From Candidatus Zixiibacteriota bacterium (lineage in GTDB: Bacteria; Electryoneota; B3-LCP): a DNA stretch of 42,670 bases. The notes below the pieces were generated by a model. The model was not told where the DNA came from, made no database searches, and saw nothing but the letters and a program-made list of their open reading frames with translations. This document shows positions 8,609 to 17,368 of this stretch, piece by piece. How positions within the stretch are numbered: the first letter of the stretch is position 1; every line of letters begins with the position of its first letter. Made by a program: the position numbers and the translations under genes. The DNA is taken from positions 1 through 42,670 of the forward strand of contig QZKQ01000132.1 in the NCBI GenBank assembly GCA_003599535.1, read 5' to 3'.

Positions 8609-9622
8609 CTAAGCCGCCTTGGCCTTGGCCGCTTTTTCCGCCCTGAAGCCGCGCGCCATCAGGGCCATGATGATCACGCACATGCTCAGCGCCGCTCCCA
8701 TGACCATGTATCCGGCCAGGCCGCCATAGCCGAACTGCTTCAGAGCCACCGAACCGCCGGCCAGGATGATCATGATGGCGAACAGCAGACGGATGCCGTA
8801 GCCGTGGATGTACTTAATGGCCGCCACCCCGATCTGGGCGCCCACCGCCGCCCCGCACAGCATGATCAGCGCGGCGATGATTTCCACCCTCCCCTTCATG
8901 GCGTAGGTGAAGCACCCGTACCCGCCGGTGAAGACCACGCTGAACAGGTCGGTGCCCACGGCGATGGCGGTGGGGCAGCCGATCAGGTAGATCAGCGCGG
9001 GCATGCGAATGAATCCGCCCCCCACCCCCAGAAATCCGGAGAGCCAGCCGGTGACGAAGAACACGCCCATGATGGTCCACAGTGAAGCCCGCACCCCGGA
9101 GACGGGGAAGTAGATCATGGGCGGGATGTTCCATTTCTTCTTCGCGACAGTCTCCGTACCGGCCGCCTGGGCCATGGCCCGCTGGGCCGCGCGCTTGTCC
9201 TTCGTCAGGTAATCGAACAGCATGTACACGCCCAGACTGAAGAGCAGGATCATGTAGGCGTAGCGCACCACCGGCCCGGCCATGCCCCGTTCCGTCAACC
9301 ACATGACGTTGCGCGCCCCCACTTCCACGCCGATCACCGATCCCACGATCGAGAGCAGCCCCATCTTCACGTCCACGTTGCCCATCTTGCCGTGCTTCTT
9401 GGTGGCCACGATGGATTTGCCGAAGATGTGCGCCAGGTCGGTGCCGATGGCGTAAGCCATGTTGAAGCCGAAGATGTTCAGCGCCGGGGTCACCACCCAC
9501 GCCCCGCCAACTCCGAAGAATCCGCCCAGGATCCCCACGGAGAATCCGATAGCCAGCAGGATCAGAACATTGAAGTGAATCCCGGCGATCGGCAGATAAA
9601 TGTCGAACAGACCCTTTTCCAT
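8609..9622 (-). CDS. TauE/SafE family anion (sulfite) exporter-like membrane protein
   Basis: Repeated GFSVGILGGFFGVGGAWVVTPAL and GWLSGFLGVGGGFIRMPALIYLIGCPT motifs diagnostic of TauE/SafE. Confidence 0.9.
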   Translation of the reverse strand: MEKGLFDIYLPIAGIHFNVLILLAIGFSVGILGGFFGVGGAWVVTPALNIFGFNMAYAIGTDLAHIFGKSIVATKKHGKMGNVDVKMGLLSIVGSVIGVEVGARNVMWLTERGMAGPVVRYAYMILLFSLGVYMLFDYLTKDKRAAQRAMAQAAGTETVAKKKWNIPPMIYFPVSGVRASLWTIMGVFFVTGWLSGFLGVGGGFIRMPALIYLIGCPTAIAVGTDLFSVVFTGGYGCFTYAMKGRVEIIAALIMLCGAAVGAQIGVAAIKYIHGYGIRLLFAIMIILAGGSVALKQFGYGGLAGYMVMGAALSMCVIIMALMARGFRAEKAAKAKAA

Positions 9623-9641
9623 TGTCTTGCCTCCGGCTGGA

Positions 9642-9947
9642 TCACTCCTTGTGTTCGATCTTTCCCACTTCCATGCCCATCATCTTCAGGATGACGTCGG
9701 TGACCAGGGCGATGGCCATGCCCAGGGCGGCCATCAGCACCGTACAGATGACGGCATAGAGCAGCATGTTTTCATTGTAGGTTTTGGCGAAGAACAGGCT
9801 GATCCCGGACAGCCCTTCCAGGTTCACCGTGTTCTCCAGCGCTTCCGGGATGTCCAGCCCTTCGCCGCCGGCCCGGGCCTTCAGGGCCAGCAGCGGGACC
9901 GCCACCGTTGCGGCCAGAACGCAGCGGGCCCACAGACGCTTCAGCAT
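9642..9947 (-). CDS. Small membrane protein encoded directly upstream of the TauE/SafE gene
   Basis: 101 aa, signal/TM at N-terminus and central TM (NMLLYAVICTVLMAALGMAIALVTDVIL); 19-nt gap to TauE/SafE gene. Confidence 0.65.
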   Translation of the reverse strand: MLKRLWARCVLAATVAVPLLALKARAGGEGLDIPEALENTVNLEGLSGISLFFAKTYNENMLLYAVICTVLMAALGMAIALVTDVILKMMGMEVGKIEHKE

Positions 9948-10064
9948 CCTACCTCCACGATTGGATCGAGGGTGTTGTTTTATTTCTTGGTATAGTCAGG
10001 ACTTATATATTTGCCAGGATCATGTCGCCGCTCCGGAGGGCCATCTCCCGGAATTGCCGCGCCG

Positions 10065-10499
10065 TTACCACGCCTTGTTGTCCACGATCTTGCGGATTTT
10101 CTCCTCGTTGCGCTTTTCCACCAGGAGCACCCGGTTGGCCTGGGCCTTGCGGATCTTGTCCAGCAGCAGATCCAGGCGGGCGGGCTTTTCCAGGACGTCC
10201 ATGGCGCCCAGCTTCATCGCCTCCACCCCCTGCTGCAGGGTGGCGCGGCCGGTCAGCAGGATAACCTGCAGGTCCGGGTTCAGGTCCAGGAGCCGCTTCA
10301 GGGTTTCGATGCCGTCCATTTCCGGCATGGCCAGGTCGAGGATAACGGCATCGTAAGCGTTCTGGCCGGCCAGATCCAGGGCCTTCAGGCCGTTGTCGGC
10401 GACGTCTACGGCGAGCCCGCGGTGCGCGATGCGCTCGGACAGGGCGCTGACGAAATCGGCCTCGTCGTCCACCAGCAGGATTTTATCCGTGCCGCTCAT
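10065..10499 (-). CDS. Single-domain response regulator (receiver)
   Basis: MSGTDKILLVDDEADF...VILDLAMPEMDG...LLTGRAT...LEKPARL; start at 10499 chosen over longer upstream frame. Confidence 0.85.
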   Translation of the reverse strand: MSGTDKILLVDDEADFVSALSERIAHRGLAVDVADNGLKALDLAGQNAYDAVILDLAMPEMDGIETLKRLLDLNPDLQVILLTGRATLQQGVEAMKLGAMDVLEKPARLDLLLDKIRKAQANRVLLVEKRNEEKIRKIVDNKAW

Positions 10500-11176
10500 G
10501 GCACCTCCTCGCTTATCTTTGGTATCGTCAGGACGATGGCGTACTTTCCTGCCCGGGCGGCCGTCCGAACGCGGCCTTCCAAATTCCACAGCGGCGGCCC
10601 CAGCCAGGCCCCCACCGCCGCCGGTAATTCCGCTTCCGGCAGGGCCGGCGCACCGGTGATGGTGATCTCCACTCCGGCGCCGCCTCCGGTCAACTGGACG
10701 GTGACGATCCCCTGGGCCGCCGTGCCCGCCAGCGCCGCGCTGACGGCCAGGAACACCGCCTGCTCCAGGATGAACGGCCGGGTGGTCAGGGTGACCGGCG
10801 CCCCGGCTGGTTCGAAAACCAGGCGCACCCGGCGCTGCGCGGCGAAGCGCTCCATCAGGGCCAGCAGGTTTTCCAGGAGATCGTTCATCTCCTGATTGCA
10901 GCAAGGCTCGTCGGCGCTGTGGGCGAAGCCGTTCAACCGCCGGACCAGCTCGGTGCCGCGCTGAACCTGCCGGGCGATCCGCTCGGTGACGTTCAGGATC
11001 TTGTCGCACCCGGCCGGGACGTCGGCCTCGGGGTCGGCGCACCAGTCTTCCAGCAGTCCCGCGGTCTGCTCGATGATGGAGAAAACATTGTTCAGTTCGT
11101 GGGTGGCGCCGGCGGTAACGGCGCCGAAGAACGCCAGATCGCTGTCGCGCCAGCGGGGGTCCGGAGACCAGGGCAT
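10496..11176 (-). CDS. Degenerate histidine kinase (DHp retained, ATPase domain degenerate)
   Basis: GAVTAGATHELNNVFSIIEQTAGLLEDW = H-box; no recognisable N-box Asn or DxGxG G1 box in C-terminal half. Confidence 0.7.
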   Translation of the reverse strand: MPWSPDPRWRDSDLAFFGAVTAGATHELNNVFSIIEQTAGLLEDWCADPEADVPAGCDKILNVTERIARQVQRGTELVRRLNGFAHSADEPCCNQEMNDLLENLLALMERFAAQRRVRLVFEPAGAPVTLTTRPFILEQAVFLAVSAALAGTAAQGIVTVQLTGGGAGVEITITGAPALPEAELPAAVGAWLGPPLWNLEGRVRTAARAGKYAIVLTIPKISEEVP

Positions 11177-11180
11177 GGGC

Positions 11181-11558
11181 TTATCCTTTCACGGCGGTCC
11201 GGATTTTATCCACCAGGACCTGAATGTTCACCGGTTTATACAGAACTTCGCGAATGTCCGGCGCCGCGCCGCCGGGTAGGCGGGCCAGCTCCTCTTCCAC
11301 CCCCCCCTGGCCGGTCATCAGCAGGGTCTTCACGCCGGGGTGGGCCTGCTGAATCCGGCGCTGCAGTTCCAGGCCGCTGATGCCCGGCAGCTTCAGATCC
11401 AGGACCACGGCGTCGTAGTGGCGCTGCTCCAGCCGCTGCAACGCCTCGGGCCCGCTGGTGCACCAGTCCGCCTGGAGGCCCCGCATCGCCAGCCGCTCCA
11501 CCAGGGTAGTGACCAGCTCTTCCTCATCGTCTATGACCAGTACCCGGATGTCGTCCAT
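11181..11558 (-). CDS. Single-domain response regulator (receiver)
   Basis: MDDIRVLVIDDEEEL...VVLDLKLPGISG...LMTGQGG...LYKPVNIQ. Confidence 0.85.
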   Translation of the reverse strand: MDDIRVLVIDDEEELVTTLVERLAMRGLQADWCTSGPEALQRLEQRHYDAVVLDLKLPGISGLELQRRIQQAHPGVKTLLMTGQGGVEEELARLPGGAAPDIREVLYKPVNIQVLVDKIRTAVKG

Positions 11559-11573
11559 GGCGGCACCTCGCGT

Positions 11574-13277
11574 CTAAATCCGCGCCTTGGGCAGAATGAC
11601 CGTAAAACACGTGCCTTCACCCTGGCGGCTCTCGACGGTGATGGAACCGCCCAGCTTGTCCACGATTTCTCGGGTGATGGACAATCCCAGGCCGGTTCCG
11701 AATTCTCCCTTGGTGGAAAAGAAGGGTTCGAAAATGTGCTTCAGGTCTTCCGGCGCAATGCCGGCGCCGCTGTCGCAGATGGTCACAGCGACGGAATAGT
11801 CATCCGGCTCTTGCAGGGCGAACTGAATCCAGCCGCCGTTCTGGGTGGCGGAAAGGGCGTTGTTAACGATGTTCAGGAACACCTGCTGCAACTGGCCGCG
11901 GTCGCTCTCGATGGTGGGGAAGTTGGGCGGCGCGTCGAATTTGATGGTGATGTTACGGTGCTCCGGCTCGCGTCCCAGGAACCCCACCACCTCCTTCAGC
12001 AGCATTTCCAGGTCGAGGGTCTCGATGTGGGCTTCCATGCGCCGGGCGAACCCCAGCAGGCGATGGGTCACGGCGCTGCAGCGTTCCACCGAGTGCAGCA
12101 TGGAGTTGACGAGGGCCAGGACCTTCTCCCGCTGGGTAAACTGGTCGGAGGAGTCCACGATGTCCTTCAGCAGCCCGGCCTTCTCATTGATGATGGAGAT
12201 GGGATTGTTGATCTCGTGAGCCACGCCGGCGGCCAGCCGCCCGATGGAGGCCATCTTGTTGGTATATTCCAGGTTGTGCAGGATACGGGCGCGGCGCGTA
12301 TCCGCCAGGCGGATGCGGTTGACCATGTAAGTGGAACTGCCCAGCACCACCAGCAGGATCAGTACGCTGCTCCCGGCCAGGAAGCGCAGGGGGTTGTTGC
12401 GCACCGTGCTCCAGATCTGCATCAGGTCCTGGGGGTGATGCACCAGGATCAGGACGAAAGGAGACCGCTCGATGGGCGCGTAACTCAGGAAGCCGGCCCG
12501 ATCCCCGCTGGCGAACTCCACCAGGGTGCGCATGCCCTGGGGGTGGTCCGGCAGGGGCAGGGCGGCCTTCTGCAAGAGAGCGCCGTGGTAGCGCGAATTG
12601 GTCTGCAGGATGCCCGAGCGGTTGATGAGGAACACGTCGCTGGAGGGCCCCAGGTCCAGGGAACGGATCTGCCGGTTCAGCAGCTCCATGTCAATGGTGG
12701 CGCGCAACACATAGAAATCGCCGTCGGGCAGAACGTGCTTGGCGGCGATGACGAAATGGGGGAAGTTGCGGTACCCCATGAACACGTCGCTGACATAGAC
12801 TTCGCGCAGGGCGACTTCGTGGAACCAGGGCTGGTTGTTGTAGTTGTTGCCTTCCAGGTTGTAGGGCCCCACATAGAACACCTGGTTGCCCTGGGAATCA
12901 ACCAGGCCCAGGTCCACGAATCCGCCGAAAATGCGGTTCAGGGTGGTGAAGGTGGAGGCCAGGCCGTCCTTGCTCCACAGGTCGTCGCGCGGCTTTTCGT
13001 GCACCACCAGGGTCAGGGCGTGCTTGTGCACGTCAATGACAGACTCCAGGCTCCGGCTGGTGTTGGCCAGCAACTGGGACACGGGGTAGCGCATCTCTTC
13101 CTGCAGGGCCTTCTGGTACTGCTGATTGCTAATGATGGTCATGATGATCAGGGGCGTCAGCGAGACCACCGCCATCAGCAGGACCGAGTAGCGCCACAGC
13201 CGGTGGTACCGGTGCCGGTCCTCCGGGCTGGGCTTCTCCTCCGCCGGGTGGGAATTTCGAAATTGTTCGCTTGCCAT
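11574..13277 (-). CDS. Membrane sensor histidine kinase with extracytoplasmic Cache-like sensor
   Basis: N-terminal TM, dCache-like region (YVGPYNLEGNNYNNQPWFHEV), second TM, GRLAAGVAHEINNPISIINEKAGLL H-box, NNALSATQNGG N-box, DSGAGIAPEDLKHIFEPFFSTK, GTGLGLSITREIVDKLGG. Confidence 0.92.
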   Translation of the reverse strand: MASEQFRNSHPAEEKPSPEDRHRYHRLWRYSVLLMAVVSLTPLIIMTIISNQQYQKALQEEMRYPVSQLLANTSRSLESVIDVHKHALTLVVHEKPRDDLWSKDGLASTFTTLNRIFGGFVDLGLVDSQGNQVFYVGPYNLEGNNYNNQPWFHEVALREVYVSDVFMGYRNFPHFVIAAKHVLPDGDFYVLRATIDMELLNRQIRSLDLGPSSDVFLINRSGILQTNSRYHGALLQKAALPLPDHPQGMRTLVEFASGDRAGFLSYAPIERSPFVLILVHHPQDLMQIWSTVRNNPLRFLAGSSVLILLVVLGSSTYMVNRIRLADTRRARILHNLEYTNKMASIGRLAAGVAHEINNPISIINEKAGLLKDIVDSSDQFTQREKVLALVNSMLHSVERCSAVTHRLLGFARRMEAHIETLDLEMLLKEVVGFLGREPEHRNITIKFDAPPNFPTIESDRGQLQQVFLNIVNNALSATQNGGWIQFALQEPDDYSVAVTICDSGAGIAPEDLKHIFEPFFSTKGEFGTGLGLSITREIVDKLGGSITVESRQGEGTCFTVILPKARI

Positions 13278-13298
13278 GATCGTGCACCGGTTACAGCA

Positions 13299-14531
13299 TC
13301 AGGATTTCGGCCGTGCCTGGGCGGCCTTCTTCTCGCTCACCTTGCGGTACGCTTCCCGCATGATGCGGGCCAGAGAGTCCACGTTCACCGGTTTCTGCAG
13401 GTAGGCGAAGGCGCCCAGTTCCCGGGCCAGGGCCTCTTCGCGCTGGGAACCGTGCCCGGTCAGGATGATCACCTCCACATCGGGATGCTCCTTCTTCACC
13501 CGGCGCAGGACTTCGATGCCGTCAATGCCCGGCATCTTCAGATCCAGGACCATGACCTCCGGCTCGTCGCTGGCCACCCGCATCAGGGCCTCTTCGCCGT
13601 CGTAGGCGATGGCCGGTTCCATGCGGCGGGTCTGCAACCGCTCGGACAGGGTCTGCACAAACTCCCGTTCGTCGTCCACCAGCAACACCTTGGTGGGCAC
13701 GGCCAGGTCCACGTCGCGGATGATGCCGGGCTGGGTGAAGCGGTTGCCCACCCGGGTTTCCACAGAGTGAACCCCGGGGACCGACTGGGCCAGGGCCTTC
13801 AGTTCCTGCTGCAAGGCCTCGACCCGCAGCACCGAGCGGTTGATCTCGATGCGGACCCGGCCGCCGGAGCAGGTGACGTCCAGCCCTTCTCCCTTCTCCA
13901 CCAGGGCCAGGCTGACGTGGGCGGCCAGGAGCGCGTCTTCCAGCGCCTGGAGCGAAGCGGGAGTGCAGCCCACCGCTTCCTTGGCCGCGTTCTCAGCGAT
14001 GATCTGCACCGCCTGGTCCACGGTGGTGCTGTGCATGGGGATGACGATGTCGTAGAGGCTCTCATCCCAAGGGCTGTCGCCGTGCAGCCGCCGGGTCCAC
14101 TCGGCGCAGGCCTCGTCGTCCTTGCGGAGGCGCTTGCGGGCCTCCTTGGCGGACAGGCCTTCCCTTCCGGCCTGCTCCAGGCGGTAGTCGGCGTTGGCGA
14201 TCAGGCAGACCCGCAGGACGTGGGCGATGGTCCGGTCCAGCAGCAGCCCCGCGGAGCCGCAGTACAGGAGATCGTTACTGCGGGCCATCTCCAGCAGGGA
14301 GATCTTCAGGCAGGCCAGGAGCCGATCCCGCTCCCGGGGGGGCATTCCGAACAAGGAGGAGGACCCGCCTTCCAGGGCGCGCAGGAACTTCTCGCGGGGC
14401 ACGTCCCAGCGGTCGGCGGCTTCGCGCAGCAGCCGTTCCTCCACCCGCTCATAGTTCAAAGTATCGCACACCGCCCCGGCGACTTCGGGGCCGTGGCAGA
14501 ACAGTCCGTAATGGAGAGCTATGACAGCCAT
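13299..14531 (-). CDS. Cytidylate-kinase-like (Cytidylate_kin2 type) + BON-like region + C-terminal receiver domain fusion
   Basis: N-term MAVIALHYGLFCHGPEVAGAVCDTLNYERVEERLLREAADRWDVPREK...; middle VTCSGGRVRIEINRSVLRVEALQQELKALAQSVPGVHSVETRVG BON-like; C-term VLLVDDERE...VLDLKMPGIDG...LTGHGS...LQKPVN receiver. Confidence 0.7.
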   Translation of the reverse strand: MAVIALHYGLFCHGPEVAGAVCDTLNYERVEERLLREAADRWDVPREKFLRALEGGSSSLFGMPPRERDRLLACLKISLLEMARSNDLLYCGSAGLLLDRTIAHVLRVCLIANADYRLEQAGREGLSAKEARKRLRKDDEACAEWTRRLHGDSPWDESLYDIVIPMHSTTVDQAVQIIAENAAKEAVGCTPASLQALEDALLAAHVSLALVEKGEGLDVTCSGGRVRIEINRSVLRVEALQQELKALAQSVPGVHSVETRVGNRFTQPGIIRDVDLAVPTKVLLVDDEREFVQTLSERLQTRRMEPAIAYDGEEALMRVASDEPEVMVLDLKMPGIDGIEVLRRVKKEHPDVEVIILTGHGSQREEALARELGAFAYLQKPVNVDSLARIMREAYRKVSEKKAAQARPKS

Positions 14532-14595
14532 ATCTGCACCTATGATGACATGCTTGTACGTATCCGGACCGCAACCGCCGGCCCGGGGGGACTCT

Positions 14596-16824
14596 CTACC
14601 CGGCGTTCCGGGCTTTCTTCCGGGGGGCGGCCGCTTCGGGAGTGACGGCGCGGGCCATGCATTCCAGCAGGGGGCAGGCGGTCTCCCGGGAATGCTCGTG
14701 GGTTTTGCGGTAGAGCGCGGCGACCGCCATGGCCACGTTCCCGTAGACGTGATCATCCCCGATCTTTTCCAGCAGGTAAGTGCGCCGCATGGTCTGCAGG
14801 ACCTTCTCGTTCACCCCGCTTAAAGAGACGTCGTGGCCGGCGTCCCGCAGGCGCGTGACGATCTTGGAGAGCGTCTCTTCGCCGGAGGCGTCCAGTTCGT
14901 TGATGGCGTTGCAGACGATGTGCACGTGCCGCAGTTCAGGCATGGCGTTCTGCAGTTCCAGGATCTTCTCCTCCAGGTAGGCCACGTTGGCGAAGATCAG
15001 GGAATTGTTGAAGCGCACCACGGCCAGGTGGCGGCACTTCTGCAGGCCGCGGCGGTCCGCATCGCGGAAGGTGCCGTCCTCGAATTTGGACAGCAGCGAC
15101 AGGTCCGGCTTGATGTTGCGCAGCAGGAAATGGACCAGGGACAGGCCCACGCCGATCATGATGCCCTTGTCCAGGTGGGGAGCGAAGGCCAGGGTCAGGA
15201 CGAAGGTGATCACCGCGATGATGCCATCGTAACGCTGGGTCTTCCAGGCGTGGATGAACCCGTGCACGTTGATCAGGCCGATTACCGCCATCATGATGAT
15301 GGCCGCCAGGGCCGCCTGGGGGATATAGTACAGCAGCGGCGTGAAGAACAGCAGCACCAGCAGGACCACGGCGCTGGCGAAGGCGCTGGAGAACCCGGTC
15401 ACGGCCCCGGTCTGGTAGTTGACCGCGGAACGGGAGAAGGAGCCGGATACCGGGTAGGCGAGGGTGAAGGAGCCGACGATGTTGGACAATCCCTGGCCGA
15501 TCAGTTCCCGGTTGGGATCAATCTGCTGCCCGGTGCGCGCCGCGATGGCCTTGGCGATGGAGATCGCCTCCAGGAAGCCCAGCAGCGAGATGATCATCAT
15601 CATGGGCAGCAGGTCGAGGATGACATTCAGGTGCAGCCCCGGCGGCTGAATGCTGGGCAACCCGCTGGGGACGAACCCCACGACCGCTCCGCCGCCGGTC
15701 AGGGTGAGCGTATCCTGGGGCACGGGGCGGCTGCCGACCTTCAGTCGCCAGCGGCCGGCCAGCTTCGGCGTCCCCGGCGCCAGGGCCTGGGGCTCGCAGA
15801 GGAGGGTATCCCCGGAGGCTTCACGGTAGGGCACGAACACCAGGCGGCGCAATTGTGCGCGTTCTTCGCCGGCCTGCTCCTTCAACCGGACAATTTCCAG
15901 GTCGCTGATGGTGATGTTGTACTTGGCGGTAACATCGTTGGGATCTTTCAGATCGTGGCACCCCTGGCACTTGGCCTGAGCCTTCAAGTGCTTGCCCAGT
16001 TCGATGCGGCGGGCCATGGCGCTGTCAATCTCGGTCAGGGCGTGGTTGTAGGCGATGATCTTTTCCTGGGTGGGGACGCACAGAGAGCTGAGCGGCGCCT
16101 TCATCTTGCGCTCCAGGCCCGCCCCCCAGGAGATCATGGTGGTGACCACCACGGCGATCAGGACGTTGGGGATCCGGGGATTCAGGTAGCGCAACCCGAA
16201 CATGATGGCGAAGGCCAGGAGGGCCAGTCCCAGGGTCGGCAGATGGGCCGAATGGGGTATCGCCGCCAGCACGTTGTACACGGTCTGGTAATGGTGCTCT
16301 CCCTTTTCCGCGGTGACCCCCAGCAGGTTGGCGAGCTGCGAGGTGGCGATGATGATGGCGGCGGCGTTGGTGAACCCGTTGACCACCGGGTGGGAGATGA
16401 AGTTGACCACCATGCCCAGGCGGAACAGACCCAGCAGCATCTGGAAAATGCCGACCAGCAGGGCCAGGAGAACGGCATAGGCGATGAAGGCTTCGCTGCC
16501 GGCGGTGGCCAGGGGCGCCAGGGCCGTGGCGGTCATCAGCGATACCACCGCCACGGGCCCGGTGGCCAACTGCCGGCTGGACCCGAACAGGGCGGCCACC
16601 AGGGGCGGCAGGAACGCGGCGTAGAGGCCGTAGTAGGCCGGCAGATCCGCCAACTGGGCGTAGGCCATGGACTGGGGGATCAGCACCATGGCCACAGTGA
16701 GGCCGGCGATCACGTCGGCGCGCAGGTGGGCCGGCGAATAGCCCTTCAGCCAGGCCAGGAAGGGGAGAAAGCGGTACACCACGCTTCCCGGGCCGGCAGG
16801 ATTTTTAGTCCCTTTTTCGCGCAT
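14596..16824 (-). CDS. SulP family anion transporter with C-terminal STAS domain and a CxxCH-containing insertion
   Basis: ADVIAGLTVAMVLIPQSMAYAQLADLPAYYGLYAAFLPPLVAALFGSSRQLATGPVAVVSLM; GFVPSGLPSIQPP; LLGFLEAISIAKAIAARTG; STAS ...VCNAINELDASGEETL; CQGCH at 15955-15969. Confidence 0.93.
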   Translation of the reverse strand: MREKGTKNPAGPGSVVYRFLPFLAWLKGYSPAHLRADVIAGLTVAMVLIPQSMAYAQLADLPAYYGLYAAFLPPLVAALFGSSRQLATGPVAVVSLMTATALAPLATAGSEAFIAYAVLLALLVGIFQMLLGLFRLGMVVNFISHPVVNGFTNAAAIIIATSQLANLLGVTAEKGEHHYQTVYNVLAAIPHSAHLPTLGLALLAFAIMFGLRYLNPRIPNVLIAVVVTTMISWGAGLERKMKAPLSSLCVPTQEKIIAYNHALTEIDSAMARRIELGKHLKAQAKCQGCHDLKDPNDVTAKYNITISDLEIVRLKEQAGEERAQLRRLVFVPYREASGDTLLCEPQALAPGTPKLAGRWRLKVGSRPVPQDTLTLTGGGAVVGFVPSGLPSIQPPGLHLNVILDLLPMMMIISLLGFLEAISIAKAIAARTGQQIDPNRELIGQGLSNIVGSFTLAYPVSGSFSRSAVNYQTGAVTGFSSAFASAVVLLVLLFFTPLLYYIPQAALAAIIMMAVIGLINVHGFIHAWKTQRYDGIIAVITFVLTLAFAPHLDKGIMIGVGLSLVHFLLRNIKPDLSLLSKFEDGTFRDADRRGLQKCRHLAVVRFNNSLIFANVAYLEEKILELQNAMPELRHVHIVCNAINELDASGEETLSKIVTRLRDAGHDVSLSGVNEKVLQTMRRTYLLEKIGDDHVYGNVAMAVAALYRKTHEHSRETACPLLECMARAVTPEAAAPRKKARNAG

Positions 16825-16848
16825 CAGGCAGTCACCCGTTCAGTACGT

Positions 16849-17337
16849 CTACTTCTCTTCGTCATCCAGGCGCCGCAGCTCCCGCAGGATGCCCAGGGCG
16901 CTGGAACCGGTAGCCAACTGCAGGATCCGGTCGGTCTTTTCCCGGTCGGCTTCGAACTTGTTCCTGAGCCGCGCCTGGTAGGCGTCTTTCAGGATATCCA
17001 GCAGTTGCTCCAGTTCGTAGGGCTTGGGCAGGTAGCCGAAGGCCCCCAGCTTGGTGCACTCCACGGCGGATTCCAGCGACCCGTGGCCGGTCAGGATGAT
17101 GACTTCGATGAACTTGTGCTCCTTCTTCAGGATTTCCAGCACCTGGCGCCCGTTCATGCCCGGCATCTTCAGGTCGAGCAGGGCCAGGTCGAACTTGCGG
17201 CTGCGGGCCAGCGCGACCGCTTCCTGGCCGTTGGTGGCCTTGGTCACCTCCAGGCCGCGAATTTCCAGCCTCTTGGCGATGGATTCCAGGTACTTGATCT
17301 CATCGTCCACGATGAGCAGTTTGATGGCTTCGGACAT
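16849..17337 (-). CDS. Response regulator (receiver domain with short C-terminal tail)
   Basis: MSEAIKLLIVDDEIKYLESIAKRLEIRGLEV...LALLDLKMPGMNG...LTGHGSLESAVE...LPKPYEL. Confidence 0.88.
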   Translation of the reverse strand: MSEAIKLLIVDDEIKYLESIAKRLEIRGLEVTKATNGQEAVALARSRKFDLALLDLKMPGMNGRQVLEILKKEHKFIEVIILTGHGSLESAVECTKLGAFGYLPKPYELEQLLDILKDAYQARLRNKFEADREKTDRILQLATGSSALGILRELRRLDDEEK

Positions 17338-17368
17338 GGTCGCCCTCCTTGATAGGTCTTACCCCGGC

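Noticed and set aside
10500-11042. Longer 325-aa start for the receiver at 10065
   Set aside because: The extra N-terminal part is an Arg/Gly/Pro-rich out-of-frame read of the upstream kinase gene; MSGTDK at 10499 is the natural start.
11340-14645. 1101-aa plus-strand ORF
   Set aside because: Shadow ORF antisense to well-supported kinase and REC genes; His/Gln/Gly/Val-rich composition typical of GC-rich antisense frames.
14532-14756. N-terminal extension of the cytidylate-kinase-like/REC ORF (485-aa version)
   Set aside because: It overlaps the SulP 3' end in another frame and has low-complexity content; start at 14531 is preferred.
14833-17352. 839-aa plus-strand ORF
   Set aside because: Antisense to SulP and receiver genes; low-complexity, no recognisable domain.
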